A stretch of DNA of 64,000 nt. It comes from Maricaulis sp048270265 (lineage in GTDB: Bacteria > Pseudomonadota > Alphaproteobacteria > Caulobacterales > Maricaulaceae). The stretch covers positions 39,764 to 103,763 of the forward strand of contig NZ_JBLWTD010000010.1 in the NCBI RefSeq assembly GCF_048270265.1. Direction: 5' to 3'. The notes under the pieces were generated by a model that searched no databases, was not told the origin of the DNA, and worked only from the letters and a program-made list of their open reading frames with translations. Of this stretch, positions 1 through 8,518 are shown piece after piece. The translations under genes were made by a program, and so were the position numbers. The first letter of the stretch is position 1. Each line of letters starts with the position of its first letter.

Positions 1-799
1 GCACCAGCGCCATCGGCTCGGACTTGCCCAGCGCCGAACCGGCGATCAGATCGCTATGGCCGCCGACATATTTGGTCAGCGAATAGACCAGCACGTCAGC
101 GCCGAGTTTCAGCGGCGCCTGGCCGACCGGGCCGAGGAAGGTATTGTCGACCACGATCCAGGGGCGCGTGCCCTGCTTCTCGGCAATCATGTCGGCAATG
201 CGGTTACAGGCCGCCAGATCCACGAGATCATTGGTCGGATTGGTCGGGGTCTCGGTATAGATCACGGAGACCGGACCGAGCGCCATGGCGGCCTCGGCGG
301 CCTCGCGGATTTCCGCTTCCGTCGCGGCCGCGAAGAAATCGACCGTCTTGATGCCGTAATTGGGCAGGAATTTGCGCAACAGGCTTTCAGTCCCGCCGTA
401 GAGTGGCGTCGACTGCAGGATGACCGAACCGGCATGGGCCAACCCCATCAGCGTCGTCGAGATTGCGGCCATGCCTGACGAGAAGACGGCGGCCTCCTCG
501 GCTCCGTCATAGAGCGCCAGACGGTCTTCAAGCACTTCCATGTTGGGATTGTTGAAGCGGGAATACATCAGGCCGCCCGATTCCGGGTCACCCGCCTGCG
601 CCTGCCCCAGGGCAACGCGGAAGAAGGACGCGCCCGCTTCAGCCGACTCGAACGCAAAGGTCGAGGTCAGGAAGACCGGCGGCTTGATCGACATTTCCGA
701 GAGCTTGGGATCATAGCCATAGCTCATCATCTGGGTCTCGGGGCTCAGCGTGTGGCCGGCCACGGAATGTTTGCGGTAGGGCTTGTCAGGTTTGCTCAT
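1..799 (-). CDS. Cystathionine gamma-synthase/methionine gamma-lyase family PLP enzyme (3' end outside window)
   Basis: PLP-dependent enzyme of the Cys/Met metabolism (trans-sulfuration) family. My translation of the minus strand from ATG 797-799 gives 266 codons open to the window edge, so the C-terminus is missing. Family landmarks are visible: YSRFNNPN for phosphate binding, SSGMAAIST, ETPTNP, VVDNTF with the PLP-ring aspartate, and SLTKYVGGHSD carrying the Schiff-base lysine. The reaction is beta- or gamma-elimination or replacement at the sulfur of Cys, Met or homocysteine derivatives in the cytosol. Which subtype (MetB, MetZ, MegL) cannot be settled without the C-terminus. The N-terminus (HTLSPETQMMSYGYDP) and a short insert before YSRFNNPN resemble a methionine gamma-lyase-like alphaproteobacterial subgroup, which is inference. 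It has its own promoter at 854-881. Confidence 0.9.
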   Translation of the reverse strand, partial: MSKPDKPYRKHSVAGHTLSPETQMMSYGYDPKLSEMSIKPPVFLTSTFAFESAEAGASFFRVALGQAQAGDPESGGLMYSRFNNPNMEVLEDRLALYDGAEEAAVFSSGMAAISTTLMGLAHAGSVILQSTPLYGGTESLLRKFLPNYGIKTVDFFAAATEAEIREAAEAAMALGPVSVIYTETPTNPTNDLVDLAACNRIADMIAEKQGTRPWIVVDNTFLGPVGQAPLKLGADVLVYSLTKYVGGHSDLIAGSALGKSEPMALV

Positions 800-853
800 C
801 GGAAGGTCCTCGAAATCGCGCGTGGCGGGGCCGCCCCGCTGCGTATGCGGGCG

Positions 854-881
854 ATTAGAACCAGCTTCTCGCCCGGGTCAA
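854..881 (-). promoter_or_regulatory. Predicted promoter of the Cys/Met PLP enzyme gene
   Basis: On the minus strand, TTGACC (revcomp of 876-881) lies 16 bp from TCTAAT (revcomp of 854-859), close to a housekeeping -35/-10 pair. The start codon at 799 would follow a leader of about 48 nt. It sits between the ompA terminator and the gene, as expected for an independent transcription unit. Confidence 0.5.
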
Positions 882-953
882 GTCTGCCCTCGCACCCCCG
901 AAAAATGCCTGCCGTCCAGCCCCGGTTTCGCGGTTTTGCGGCATGATTTTTCC

Positions 954-990
954 AAAAAAAAGGGCGGCCCGGCAATATGCCGGACCGCCC
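954..990 (-). terminator. Rho-independent terminator after the ompA-like gene
   Basis: A 13-bp GC-rich stem (962-974 with 978-990, one G-U in RNA) has a 3-nt loop. On the minus strand it is followed by eight T (revcomp of 954-961). It starts 24 bp past the stop of the OmpA gene. The plus-strand side has a run of five T after 992, so it could act in both directions. Confidence 0.85.
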
Positions 991-1013
991 GATTTTTCAC
1001 ATCAGCCTCAGGA

Positions 1014-2093
1014 TTAGTTGAGGACGATGATCACTTCTGCACGACGGTTGAGCGGCTCGCGCACACCGTCTGGCGTTTGAACCGCATTGCGGGTTTCGCC
1101 AAAGGCTTCCAGCGAGATCGTGCTGGCCGGGACGCCGAGGCGAACCAGTTCATCACGAACAACGCGGGCACGGCGCTCGGACAGACCCACATTGTAGGAT
1201 GCTGCACCGGAACGGTCCGTAAAGCCGGCAACCGAAACGCGCGTCACGCCACAGGAACCACGTTGGTTCGAAGCTTGTGCGATAACTGCACGTGCTTGAT
1301 CCGTCAGGTCCGCACGATCCCACTCGAAGTAGACCGGGAACTGCACATCGTTACACACGACCGCTGGTGGCGGTGGTGGTGGCGGTGGCGGTGGCGGTGG
1401 TGGTGGTGGCGGTGGTGGCGGTGGTGGTGGCGGTGGTGGCGGTGGCGCTGCGAAAGCATAGCGCAGACCGATCCAGGCCTCATGACCGGCGAGCGCATCA
1501 ACGCTTACGCCTGGGTCATAATCCGAACCGCCGGCCGAGAAATACCGGTATTCGGTATCCAGGGTCAGACGCTCGGTCAGGTCCCAACCAACACCGGCCA
1601 TAACCTGCCAGGCGAATGGGTTGTCGCTGTCCGTCGACACGACATAGTCAGCCGCAGTCGGAGCAACAGGCATCGTGCCCGCAGACCAGCCAGCGAGCGT
1701 ACCATTGGTTTCGGCAACGCCGACACCGACACCCACGTAAGGATGGTAGGAGCCATTCGGATTAAAATCGAAAATGGCGTTCGCCATCAGCGACCAGATC
1801 TGAAACTTGCTGTCGCTGTTCTCAAAGGAACCAACAGCGCCGGTATCATTGAACCGGTGAGCCAGCTCGCCTTCGAAACGGAAGCCGTCAGCCCACTCAT
1901 AGCCGAGAGCAACGGCTTCGCGCCAATTGCCTTCACCATTGATTTCGCCGTTCAGCGAACCAGAAACATCGGTGTCGCCTGGGCCGCCGTAACCGACAGC
2001 GCCACGACCATACCAGCCTTCGTCAGCGAACGACGCAGGAGCCGCTGCCAGGAAGGCTCCGACGGCAACCGCCGTAAAAAGCCGTTTTTTCAT
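1014..2093 (-). CDS. OmpA-family outer membrane protein with beta-barrel, polyproline linker and peptidoglycan-binding domain
   Basis: Structural outer-membrane protein that anchors the membrane to peptidoglycan. A signal peptide (MKKRLF..., cleavage after ASFA) leads into an eight-strand-like barrel of about 220 residues, then 27 consecutive prolines encoded at 1365-1445. The C-terminal OmpA domain follows, with the peptidoglycan motif NVGLSERRARVVRDEL and a nearby FTDRSG aspartate. Two ATG codons lie in tandem (2096 and 2093). I chose 2093 because GGAGG at 2101-2105 is 7 nt away from it and only 4 from the first. A strong terminator follows. The proline run is far longer than usual OmpA linkers and would demand EF-P for translation. 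Confidence 0.93.
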   Translation of the reverse strand: MKKRLFTAVAVGAFLAAAPASFADEGWYGRGAVGYGGPGDTDVSGSLNGEINGEGNWREAVALGYEWADGFRFEGELAHRFNDTGAVGSFENSDSKFQIWSLMANAIFDFNPNGSYHPYVGVGVGVAETNGTLAGWSAGTMPVAPTAADYVVSTDSDNPFAWQVMAGVGWDLTERLTLDTEYRYFSAGGSDYDPGVSVDALAGHEAWIGLRYAFAAPPPPPPPPPPPPPPPPPPPPPPPPPPPAVVCNDVQFPVYFEWDRADLTDQARAVIAQASNQRGSCGVTRVSVAGFTDRSGAASYNVGLSERRARVVRDELVRLGVPASTISLEAFGETRNAVQTPDGVREPLNRRAEVIIVLN

Positions 2094-2105
2094 CATACCC
2101 CCTCC

Positions 2106-2121
2106 GGAGGCTTTCGCCTCC
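2106..2121 (-). promoter_or_regulatory. Leader hairpin just upstream of the ompA ribosome-binding site
   Basis: A perfect 6-bp stem with a GAAA tetraloop on the minus strand (2106-2111 with 2116-2121) ends exactly where the Shine-Dalgarno GGAGG begins. The stem itself contains a second GGAGG. GNRA-capped hairpins at this place can stabilise abundant porin mRNAs, which is inference here. Confidence 0.5.
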
Positions 2122-2138
2122 TTGGTGTGAAAGTGTAT

Positions 2139-2157
2139 TTCCGGAATCGTTCCGGAA
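2139..2157 (-). promoter_or_regulatory. Palindrome pair in the ompA leader region
   Basis: TTCCGGAA occurs twice, separated by TCG (2139-2146 and 2150-2157). Each copy is its own palindrome, and together they form an 8-bp hairpin with a 3-nt loop. It may be a second mRNA leader hairpin or a protein-binding site. The sequence alone does not distinguish these. Confidence 0.4.
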
Positions 2158-2504
2158 AACTCGAAAACACCCACTCCGGATATTTCCCATTCAATTCAAT
2201 ATAACAAACCGTCTCGCTTCGCCACCGCGAAGTCCGAAAAAACACGCAATCGGTGCAAATTTCTGACGCCGTTGCAGAGACGCTACACCTTTGCGGCGAA
2301 AGCTGGGCATGACAACCAGGGGAAAGCCGCGCGAGGGCTCGGTCCCCGGCCTGTCACAGCTTGGCTTCAGCCTCTCTCGCACCGGCTCGGTGGCGGCCCA
2401 GGCCCGCTCGCGTCGGATGCTGCAGCGCATCAACATCCAGAGCGTGTAATGGCGTGAGGACGTCACTCCAGACGCCACACACCGCCCGTCCAGCCCCGGA
2501 ATCG
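2158..2504. other. Intergenic region upstream of ompA, no convincing gene
   Basis: About 350 bases between the ompA leader elements and the L,D-transpeptidase stop. The AT-rich stretch around 2185-2210 (TATATT on the minus strand) probably holds the ompA promoter, but no good -35 was found. A 95-codon minus-strand open frame at 2191-2478 lacks recognisable protein features and I do not call it. Confidence 0.4.
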
Positions 2505-4073
2505 TCAGCGCAGCGAGGCCGCCGCGCCGCTGCGGCCGGCGAATCGCTCGCTGCCCGATCCGGTCACTTGCGACCAGGCCAGCTCGAACTGGCGGATGAC
2601 CGCACCGTCACGATGATAGAGGTCGTTGAGGTAGCGCACCTCCCCATCGGCATCGCCGACAACCGTCCAGTAATTGATGTGGACCGGGATCCGGTCATCG
2701 AGCCAGACCACTGTCGGCGTATTGCCCGCGGCCACCCGCTCGATCTCGTCACCATCCCAGCCCTCCTGCCGGCTCAACACCCACTCGGCCAGCACCAGCG
2801 GATCGCGCACCCGGACACAGGCCGCCGAGAAATCGCGCCGCGTCTCGGAGAAACGGTCTCGTTCGGTGGTGTCGTGGATGTAGACGTTGTGGCTGTTTGG
2901 GAAGATGAACTTCACCTCCCCCATGGGATTGCTGCTGCCGGGCGGTTGCGACATGCGATAGGGCCAGTCCCGCCCCCAACGGCTCCAGTCGATCTCGTAA
3001 ACGGAAATCTGCTGGCCCTGGGCGTCATAGATCCGGAAGCCGAGCTGGGCAGCCAGGCCGGGATTGCGCCGGAAGGACTGGAACCGGGTGCGGGCCAGCC
3101 CACCCGGAATGCCCCACCAGGGATTAAGGACAACATACTGCATGTCCTCGGAAAACTCCGGAGTCGAACTGACCTGGCGCCCGATCATGACCTCATGTCG
3201 CCGCGCCACCTGCCCGTCTTCCCAGGCCTCGAGGGTGAAATCCGCCAGATTGACCCGGATATGACGCTGCCCCGGATCGCGGGACTGCCAGCGGCGCTGC
3301 TCGAGATTGACCCGCAACTGGGCCAACCTCTGGCGCGGCGTGATATTGAGGTGGCGCAGGGTCGCCTGGTCCATCTGACCCGAGGGCGACAGATTGGCCC
3401 GCCCCTGATACCGCCGGACCGCCGTCTCGAGCCGCACGTCAAAGGCATCTCCTGCCTGCCAGGTTTCGCGATAGAGGCCGACAGCGGCCAGACGGGCCCG
3501 GAGCTGGTCGACCCGCTCGCCCTGGTCGCCAATCGCCAGCGACGGCCCGGGGTCGATCCCCGGCCAGATCGGCTGCAAAGCCATCAGGCGCAACATTTCG
3601 GCGCGCAGGATCTGATACCCGCCGATATCGGGCGCCAGCGCGTTCAGCGCCTCACCGACCCGGTCCGAGGCCAGGGCCCGGTTCAGCGCCGCGCCCAGCT
3701 CGGCCCGCTCGGTCTCATCGAGCACATTGAGTTCGTGCGTCTCGGCATCGGTCAGTCCGTAGCGCAGCCAGCCGCCGAAACGGAAAAACGCCTCGGTCGC
3801 CAATCCGGCGCGTCGCTCAAGCGGCACGGTCCGGTCGAGCAGGAGCCCGGCGGTATCATCAAGACTGGGCAGGCCGTGGCTGGGCGCGTCGAACAGGGTG
3901 ATCGCGAGCTGCTCGATAGCTGTTTCGCTCCACCCGGCCTGGCTGCGGGCGCGAACAGACATACTCGCCGGCGCCGGCGTCGCGGCGACCTCGCGCGCAT
4001 CATCACCCGCCGCCTCCAGGCGGCCGGCCGCACTCAGCCAGAGCAGTGTCAGAAAGCCTAAAACCCGAAACAC
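2505..4073 (-). CDS. YcbB/LdtD-type L,D-transpeptidase
   Basis: Periplasmic enzyme that forms 3-3 cross-links in peptidoglycan. At 522 residues the length fits the YcbB group. The order is an N-terminal signal segment, a scaffold region, a PG_binding_1 domain (about residues 180-243, with the LRARL and FDVRLETAVRRYQ helices), then the YkuD catalytic domain with YVVLNPWW, YIHDT (His400) and FSAACVRV (nucleophile Cys419). The residue before the catalytic Cys is Ala where YcbB usually has Gly, an oddity. The start is GTG 4071-4073, preceded by GGAGGGG at good spacing. It is transcribed alone, with the antiporter gene 105 bp upstream on the same strand. Confidence 0.92.
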   Translation of the reverse strand: MFRVLGFLTLLWLSAAGRLEAAGDDAREVAATPAPASMSVRARSQAGWSETAIEQLAITLFDAPSHGLPSLDDTAGLLLDRTVPLERRAGLATEAFFRFGGWLRYGLTDAETHELNVLDETERAELGAALNRALASDRVGEALNALAPDIGGYQILRAEMLRLMALQPIWPGIDPGPSLAIGDQGERVDQLRARLAAVGLYRETWQAGDAFDVRLETAVRRYQGRANLSPSGQMDQATLRHLNITPRQRLAQLRVNLEQRRWQSRDPGQRHIRVNLADFTLEAWEDGQVARRHEVMIGRQVSSTPEFSEDMQYVVLNPWWGIPGGLARTRFQSFRRNPGLAAQLGFRIYDAQGQQISVYEIDWSRWGRDWPYRMSQPPGSSNPMGEVKFIFPNSHNVYIHDTTERDRFSETRRDFSAACVRVRDPLVLAEWVLSRQEGWDGDEIERVAAGNTPTVVWLDDRIPVHINYWTVVGDADGEVRYLNDLYHRDGAVIRQFELAWSQVTGSGSERFAGRSGAAASLR

Positions 4074-4178
4074 GAACGGCCCCTCCCAGAACCTTTCGCG
4101 CAGGTTAACGATATTCGTCCATCGCCGAAAGCCGAATCGGCTCCGGCCTGTCAGCCCGGCCGGAAGGCACCAACCGGC

Positions 4179-6053
4179 TCAGTGCTCGAGCTGTTCCTCG
4201 GCATCATCGGCCATCAGCTCGCCGAGCGAGACAACCCGCGACCGGGCGCGTTCCATATAGGCCTCGTTATCGAACAGGTCTGTATCGGCATCCCAGACCT
4301 CGAACAATTGCTGCAGGCTTTCTTCATCATGCGCGGCGAAAGCCTTGATCTTGCGTTCCGCCTGTTCCGATGACCGGCCCAGAAACTCCAGCGCCTGGCG
4401 GCCGACTTCGAGCGAGGAGCCGAACAGCTCGCGAACCGCACTGTCGGCACCGGCGGCGCGCAGGCGGTAGACATGTTCCCGGCTGGCAGCGCGCGCGATG
4501 ACGCGAACCTGCGGATAGCGTTGCTTGACGTGCCGCACGAGTTCGATGGCGCGGTCCTGGTTGTCGGTGGCGACAATCAGCAGGCGGGCATGGCTGATCC
4601 CGGCTGCCTCGAGCAGGCCCGGACGCAGGGCATCGCCGTAATAGACCCGGATGCCGAATTTGCGCAGGCTCTCGATATGCGCCGGTGAATTATCCAGCAC
4701 GACCGGCCGCTGGCCGTCCATCACCAGCAGACGCTGGACGATCTGCCCGAAGCGCCCCATGCCGGCGATGATGACCGGCGCCTCTTCCTCGATCTGGTCC
4801 GCCTCACGCGGCGCGCCCCGGCTGCGGGTGACATGCGGCGAGACCCATCTCTCGAACACGATCATGATCAGCGGTGTGGCCATCATGCTCAGCGCCACCA
4901 CCAGGCCGGTGATATTGGCGACATGGTCGGGCAGGACGCGCACGCCGACGGCATAGGTCAGCAGCACGAAGCCGAACTCGCCGCTTTGCGCCAGGGAGAA
5001 GGTGAACAGCCAGCGCGCATGGCCATGGATCCGGAAGGCGACCGCGAGGCCCCACAGGATCACGCCCTTCACCAGGATCAGCGCCAGCAGCAGGCCAAGG
5101 ATCAGGACCGGTTCCTGTGCCAGCAGCCTGAACTGCATCCCGGCCCCGACCGTAATAAAGAAGACGCCCAGCAACAGGCCCTTGAAGGGTTCGAGCACGC
5201 TGACCAGCTCGTGGCGGTATTCGCTGTCGGCCAGAACCACCCCGGCCAGAAAGGTTCCCAGCGCCGCCGAGAGCCCGACCCAGCCCATCAGCAAAGAGAT
5301 CGAAATCACCAGCAGTAGCGCGGCGGCGAAGAAGATTTCGTGCAGGCCCGTACGGCCGATGGCGCGAAATGCCGGCCGGGTGAGATAGCGCCCGACGAGG
5401 ATGACCAGGGCGACGGCCGCGAGTGTGACCAGGGCCTGCCCCCAGGCCGGCAAATGCTGGATCAGGTTCTCGGCGCCGACCGGCGCCTCGCCGCCGGCCT
5501 CGAGCGCCAGGCTGCCCGCCACCGGCACTTCCCCCGTCCCCGTGCTCAACGCCAGCAAGGGCATCAGGGCCAGCATGGGAATGACGGCCACGTCCTGGAA
5601 CAACAGGACCGAGAAGGCCGATTGCCCGCCCTCGCTCCGCAGCCAGCCCTTTTCACCCAGCGTCTGCAACACGATCGCCGTCGAGGAGAGCGACAGGATC
5701 AGGCCGAGCGCGACCGCGACGCGCCAGTCCATGCCGACCGCGAGACCGCCGCCCAGCGCCAGCGCCGTCACCACGACCTGCAGACCGCCCAGCCCGAGCA
5801 GGCGCACCCGCATGTCCCAGAGCAGGCGTGGCTGCAATTCCAGACCGACCAGGAACAGCATGATGACGACACCGAATTCAGCGAAATGCTGCACGTCTTC
5901 GGTGTGCGAGCCGACCATGTCCAGCAGCGGCGCGATCGCGATCCCGGCCAGCAGATAGCCCAACACGGAGCCGAGCCCGAGCCGATGCGCAATCAGCACA
6001 GCAATGACGCCGGCCCCGAGATAGATGGCCGCCTGCAGCAGAAATGTCTCCAT
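4179..6053 (-). CDS. Kef-type K+/H+ antiporter (CPA2 family) with TrkA-N domain
   Basis: Inner-membrane monovalent cation:proton antiporter. The N-terminal 380 or so residues are about a dozen hydrophobic segments with CPA2 signatures (GYLLAGIAIAP, GLELQPRLLW, LGTFLAGVVLADSEYRHEL). Then comes a cytosolic Rossmann RCK/TrkA-N domain with the nucleotide-binding GMGRFG and acidic residues of YYGDALRPGLLEAAG. At 624 residues it matches KefB/KefC length. I start at ATG 6051-6053 (METFLLQAAIYLGAG), which begins directly with the first membrane helix. An upstream in-frame start would add a non-hydrophobic tail. No KefF/KefG partner is adjacent. Likely role is pH or K+ homeostasis, possibly gated by glutathione adducts. 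Confidence 0.93.
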   Translation of the reverse strand: METFLLQAAIYLGAGVIAVLIAHRLGLGSVLGYLLAGIAIAPLLDMVGSHTEDVQHFAEFGVVIMLFLVGLELQPRLLWDMRVRLLGLGGLQVVVTALALGGGLAVGMDWRVAVALGLILSLSSTAIVLQTLGEKGWLRSEGGQSAFSVLLFQDVAVIPMLALMPLLALSTGTGEVPVAGSLALEAGGEAPVGAENLIQHLPAWGQALVTLAAVALVILVGRYLTRPAFRAIGRTGLHEIFFAAALLLVISISLLMGWVGLSAALGTFLAGVVLADSEYRHELVSVLEPFKGLLLGVFFITVGAGMQFRLLAQEPVLILGLLLALILVKGVILWGLAVAFRIHGHARWLFTFSLAQSGEFGFVLLTYAVGVRVLPDHVANITGLVVALSMMATPLIMIVFERWVSPHVTRSRGAPREADQIEEEAPVIIAGMGRFGQIVQRLLVMDGQRPVVLDNSPAHIESLRKFGIRVYYGDALRPGLLEAAGISHARLLIVATDNQDRAIELVRHVKQRYPQVRVIARAASREHVYRLRAAGADSAVRELFGSSLEVGRQALEFLGRSSEQAERKIKAFAAHDEESLQQLFEVWDADTDLFDNEAYMERARSRVVSLGELMADDAEEQLEH

Positions 6054-6246
6054 GTCCGTTACAATGCACGCCCGGCAGCAAAACCTCAATCGCGGACGGG
6101 CGTGAAATCCTGATAAAAATCACATTTTTGCCAGCCTTTTCGATGCCGGACGCTCCATGTTTTCCCACCGCCCCCTCCATCCCGCTGACAGCCGCCGGGA
6201 TCGATGCTAGTCCTTGGCCCGAATTTGTCTGAGCGGGGAAAATCTC

Positions 6247-8319
6247 ATGCATGTATCGACCAAGATCGGCCTGGCCCTGGTGCTGGCCGCGAGCCTTGCG
6301 GCTTGCAGCGAACCATCCACATCCGGGCCGGCGACCGACGCGCCCGAAACCAGCGCGGCCGAGGCCACGCATTTCACGGTCCTGGTCGGCGGCACCGAGA
6401 TCGGCGCCCTCGACATCACCCCGTCCGACAGCGGCTATGGTGTCGAGTTCGAATACCGCAATAACGGCCGCGGCCCGACGATTTCCGAAACCGTGACACT
6501 CAATGCCGCCGGCTTGCCGACCAGCTGGACGATCGACGGTGCCTCGACCTTTGGCAATCCGATCGCCGAGAGCTTCGAGTTCGAAGATGACCAGGCCAGC
6601 TGGAGCGATGCCACCGGCAGCGATGAAGCCGTGATCGAGGGCGAGGCCTTCTACGTCCCCCAGGATGGCAGCCCCTACTGGCTGGCCATCGCCGCGCGCG
6701 CCCTGATGGACAGCGCGGACGGCACCGTCAATGCCATTCCCGGCGGTGCGCTGCACCTCAACGAGATCGAACAGCTCAGCGTCTCCGACGGCACACATGA
6801 GCGGACGGTCACCAGCTACGCCCTCACCGGCACCAGCCTGGATCCGACCTATATCCTGATGCATGACCGCGCCTTCTTCGGCCTGATCACGCCCGGCTTC
6901 GCGATCCTGGAATCCGGGTTTGAAGCCGAGGACGAGCGCCTGCGCGGCATCGCCGCCGCCTATGGCGCCGCACGTCTCGAGAACATCCAGACGCGCACGG
7001 CCCATGATTACGGCGCCCCGGTCCGTATCCGCAATGTCCGCGTCTTCGACCCGGCCAGCCAGGCGCTCGGCGCACCGGTCTCGGTCGTGATCCAGGGGGA
7101 CCGCATCGCCGCGATCGATGCCCTTGATGTCGCCACCCGCGCCGGCGAGGTCGAGATCGACGGTGCCGGCGGCTCCCTCCTGCCCGGCATGTTCGAAATG
7201 CATGGCCATATGGGCGAGGCTGACGCCATCCTCAACATCGCCGCCGGCGTCACCAGTGTGCGCGATATGGGCAATAATAACGAGGTTCTCGGCGCGCTGA
7301 TCGATCGCATCGAGTCCGGAGAACTGGCCGGCCCACGCGTCTTCCGCAGCGGCTTCATCGAGGGGCAAAGCCCGTTCAGTGCCAATATGGGCATCGTCGT
7401 CGACAGCCAGGAAGCCGCCCTCGCAGCCGTCGATACCTATGCCGATGCCGGCGATTTCATCCAGATCAAGATCTACAACTCGATGAATCCCGACTGGGTG
7501 CCCGCCATGGTCGAACGCGCCCATGAGCGCGGCTTGCGCGTGACCGGCCATGTGCCCGCCTTCTCCAATGCCGACACCATGATCGCGGCCGGTTATGACG
7601 AGATGACCCATATCAACCAGGTCATGCTCGGCTGGGTGCTCGAGGAGGGCGAGGACACGCGCGAGCTGTTGCGCCTGACCGCCCTGCGCCGCCTGCCGGC
7701 CCTGGATCTGCACAGTGAGCCGGTCCAGAACACGATTAATGCCATGGCCGCGCGCGGCGTCGCGATCGATCCGACACTGGCGATCCATGAAGCCCTGCTG
7801 CTGTCGCGCAATGGCGAACTCACCCCCGGCGCTGTCGATTATATCGACCACATGCCGGTCGAGAGCCAGCGCAGCGCCCGCAGCGCCTGGGCCGATATCG
7901 CCAATGCCGAGGATGACGCCAATTATCGCGGCGCCTTCGACCAGATCCTCACCACCATCACGATGATGCGCGAAGCCGGTATCTTCCTGGTTCCGGGCAC
8001 GGATCTGGGTGGTTCCTTCACCTATCACCGCGAGCTGGAACTGTATCAGCGCACCGGCATGACAGCCCCGGAAATCCTCGCCTGGGCCAGCCAGGGCATG
8101 GCTTCCTATCTCGGCGTCGATGACGAGCTGGGCACCATCGCGCCGGGCATGCTGGCCGATTTCTACCTCGTCCCCGGCGATCCGACCCAGGACCTGCGCG
8201 AGATCAAGACCATCTCCATGGTCGCCGCCAACGGGGTGATCTATTACCCCAGCGAGATCTATCCGGAATTCGGCATCCGTCCCTTTACCGAAGCGCCGAA
8301 TGTAATCGCGGCGCAGTAA
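6247..8319 (+). CDS. Lipoprotein amidohydrolase (metal-dependent, imidazolonepropionase-like)
   Basis: Probable exported metal-dependent hydrolase tethered to the membrane. A lipobox (LAAC, Cys about residue 20) follows the signal segment. Residues 25-265 form a non-catalytic beta-rich N-terminal region. The amidohydrolase barrel follows, with LLPGMFEMHGHM carrying the HxH metal pair, IKIYNS with the usual Lys, VTGHVPAF, EMTHINQ and the late VPGTDLGG aspartate. The end LGTIAPGMLADFYLVPGDP is the standard composite beta-sandwich closure. ATG 6247 is preceded by GGGGA. Dipeptide-like or cyclic amide substrates are typical of relatives, but the substrate cannot be read here. Transcribed alone. 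Confidence 0.9.
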   Translation: MHVSTKIGLALVLAASLAACSEPSTSGPATDAPETSAAEATHFTVLVGGTEIGALDITPSDSGYGVEFEYRNNGRGPTISETVTLNAAGLPTSWTIDGASTFGNPIAESFEFEDDQASWSDATGSDEAVIEGEAFYVPQDGSPYWLAIAARALMDSADGTVNAIPGGALHLNEIEQLSVSDGTHERTVTSYALTGTSLDPTYILMHDRAFFGLITPGFAILESGFEAEDERLRGIAAAYGAARLENIQTRTAHDYGAPVRIRNVRVFDPASQALGAPVSVVIQGDRIAAIDALDVATRAGEVEIDGAGGSLLPGMFEMHGHMGEADAILNIAAGVTSVRDMGNNNEVLGALIDRIESGELAGPRVFRSGFIEGQSPFSANMGIVVDSQEAALAAVDTYADAGDFIQIKIYNSMNPDWVPAMVERAHERGLRVTGHVPAFSNADTMIAAGYDEMTHINQVMLGWVLEEGEDTRELLRLTALRRLPALDLHSEPVQNTINAMAARGVAIDPTLAIHEALLLSRNGELTPGAVDYIDHMPVESQRSARSAWADIANAEDDANYRGAFDQILTTITMMREAGIFLVPGTDLGGSFTYHRELELYQRTGMTAPEILAWASQGMASYLGVDDELGTIAPGMLADFYLVPGDPTQDLREIKTISMVAANGVIYYPSEIYPEFGIRPFTEAPNVIAAQ

Positions 8320-8329
8320 CCGGGCCCCG

Positions 8330-8366
8330 GGGCTCACGCTGTCTGCCTTGCCGTCGCCGTGAGCCC
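8330..8366 (+). terminator. Hairpin after the amidohydrolase gene, possible terminator
   Basis: A 9-bp perfect stem (8330-8338 with 8358-8366) with a 19-nt loop starts 10 bp past the stop codon. No T-run follows, so it may be a Rho-dependent end or an mRNA 3' stabiliser. Confidence 0.35.
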
Positions 8367-8387
8367 GGGTGCGGTGCCCCTGCACGA

Positions 8388-8518
8388 AAATCTCCACGCG
8401 GCCTGCCGCTGGAGGTTTGAGGGGGCCTCCCGGGATGGGAGGTGTGCGGGACGCCGGCGAATGCCGGTTAGCGCAATAAATAGTTGAGACATTCGAGACG
8501 TCCCGCACGTGGAGATTT
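8388..8518. ncRNA. Multi-branched inverted-repeat element, candidate structured RNA
   Basis: The arms 8388-8398 and 8508-8518 are perfectly complementary (11 bp). Inside are hairpins 8398-8409 (4-bp stem), 8426-8442 (6-bp stem, 5-nt loop), and a second helix 8445-8453 with 8499-8507 (9 bp, perfect) that encloses a 5-bp hairpin at 8454-8467. On the right side the two closing arms are contiguous; on the left they are separated by two hairpins. This is the layout of a branched RNA and not of a simple terminator. No known RNA family or riboswitch consensus was recognised, and the transcribed strand is unknown. It could also be a mobile palindromic element. Confidence 0.4.

Noticed and set aside
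1365..1445. GGT/GGC tandem tract as a non-coding microsatellite or CRISPR-like repeat
   Set aside because: It is in frame inside the OmpA gene and encodes the proline linker; no spacers.
2191..2478. 95-codon minus-strand frame upstream of ompA
   Set aside because: No ribosome site, no domain, high Arg content; lies where the ompA promoter is expected.
5878..8508. Long minus-strand open frame (876 codons) opposite the amidohydrolase gene
   Set aside because: It is antisense to a gene with clear active-site motifs. The translation is Gly/Asp/Arg-rich with no domain; GC-rich DNA leaves such frames open by codon bias.
8388..8518. Known riboswitch or 6S/SRP RNA at the branched element
   Set aside because: I looked for TPP, SAM-II, cobalamin, glycine and SRP core motifs by eye and found none; it is left as an unassigned candidate.
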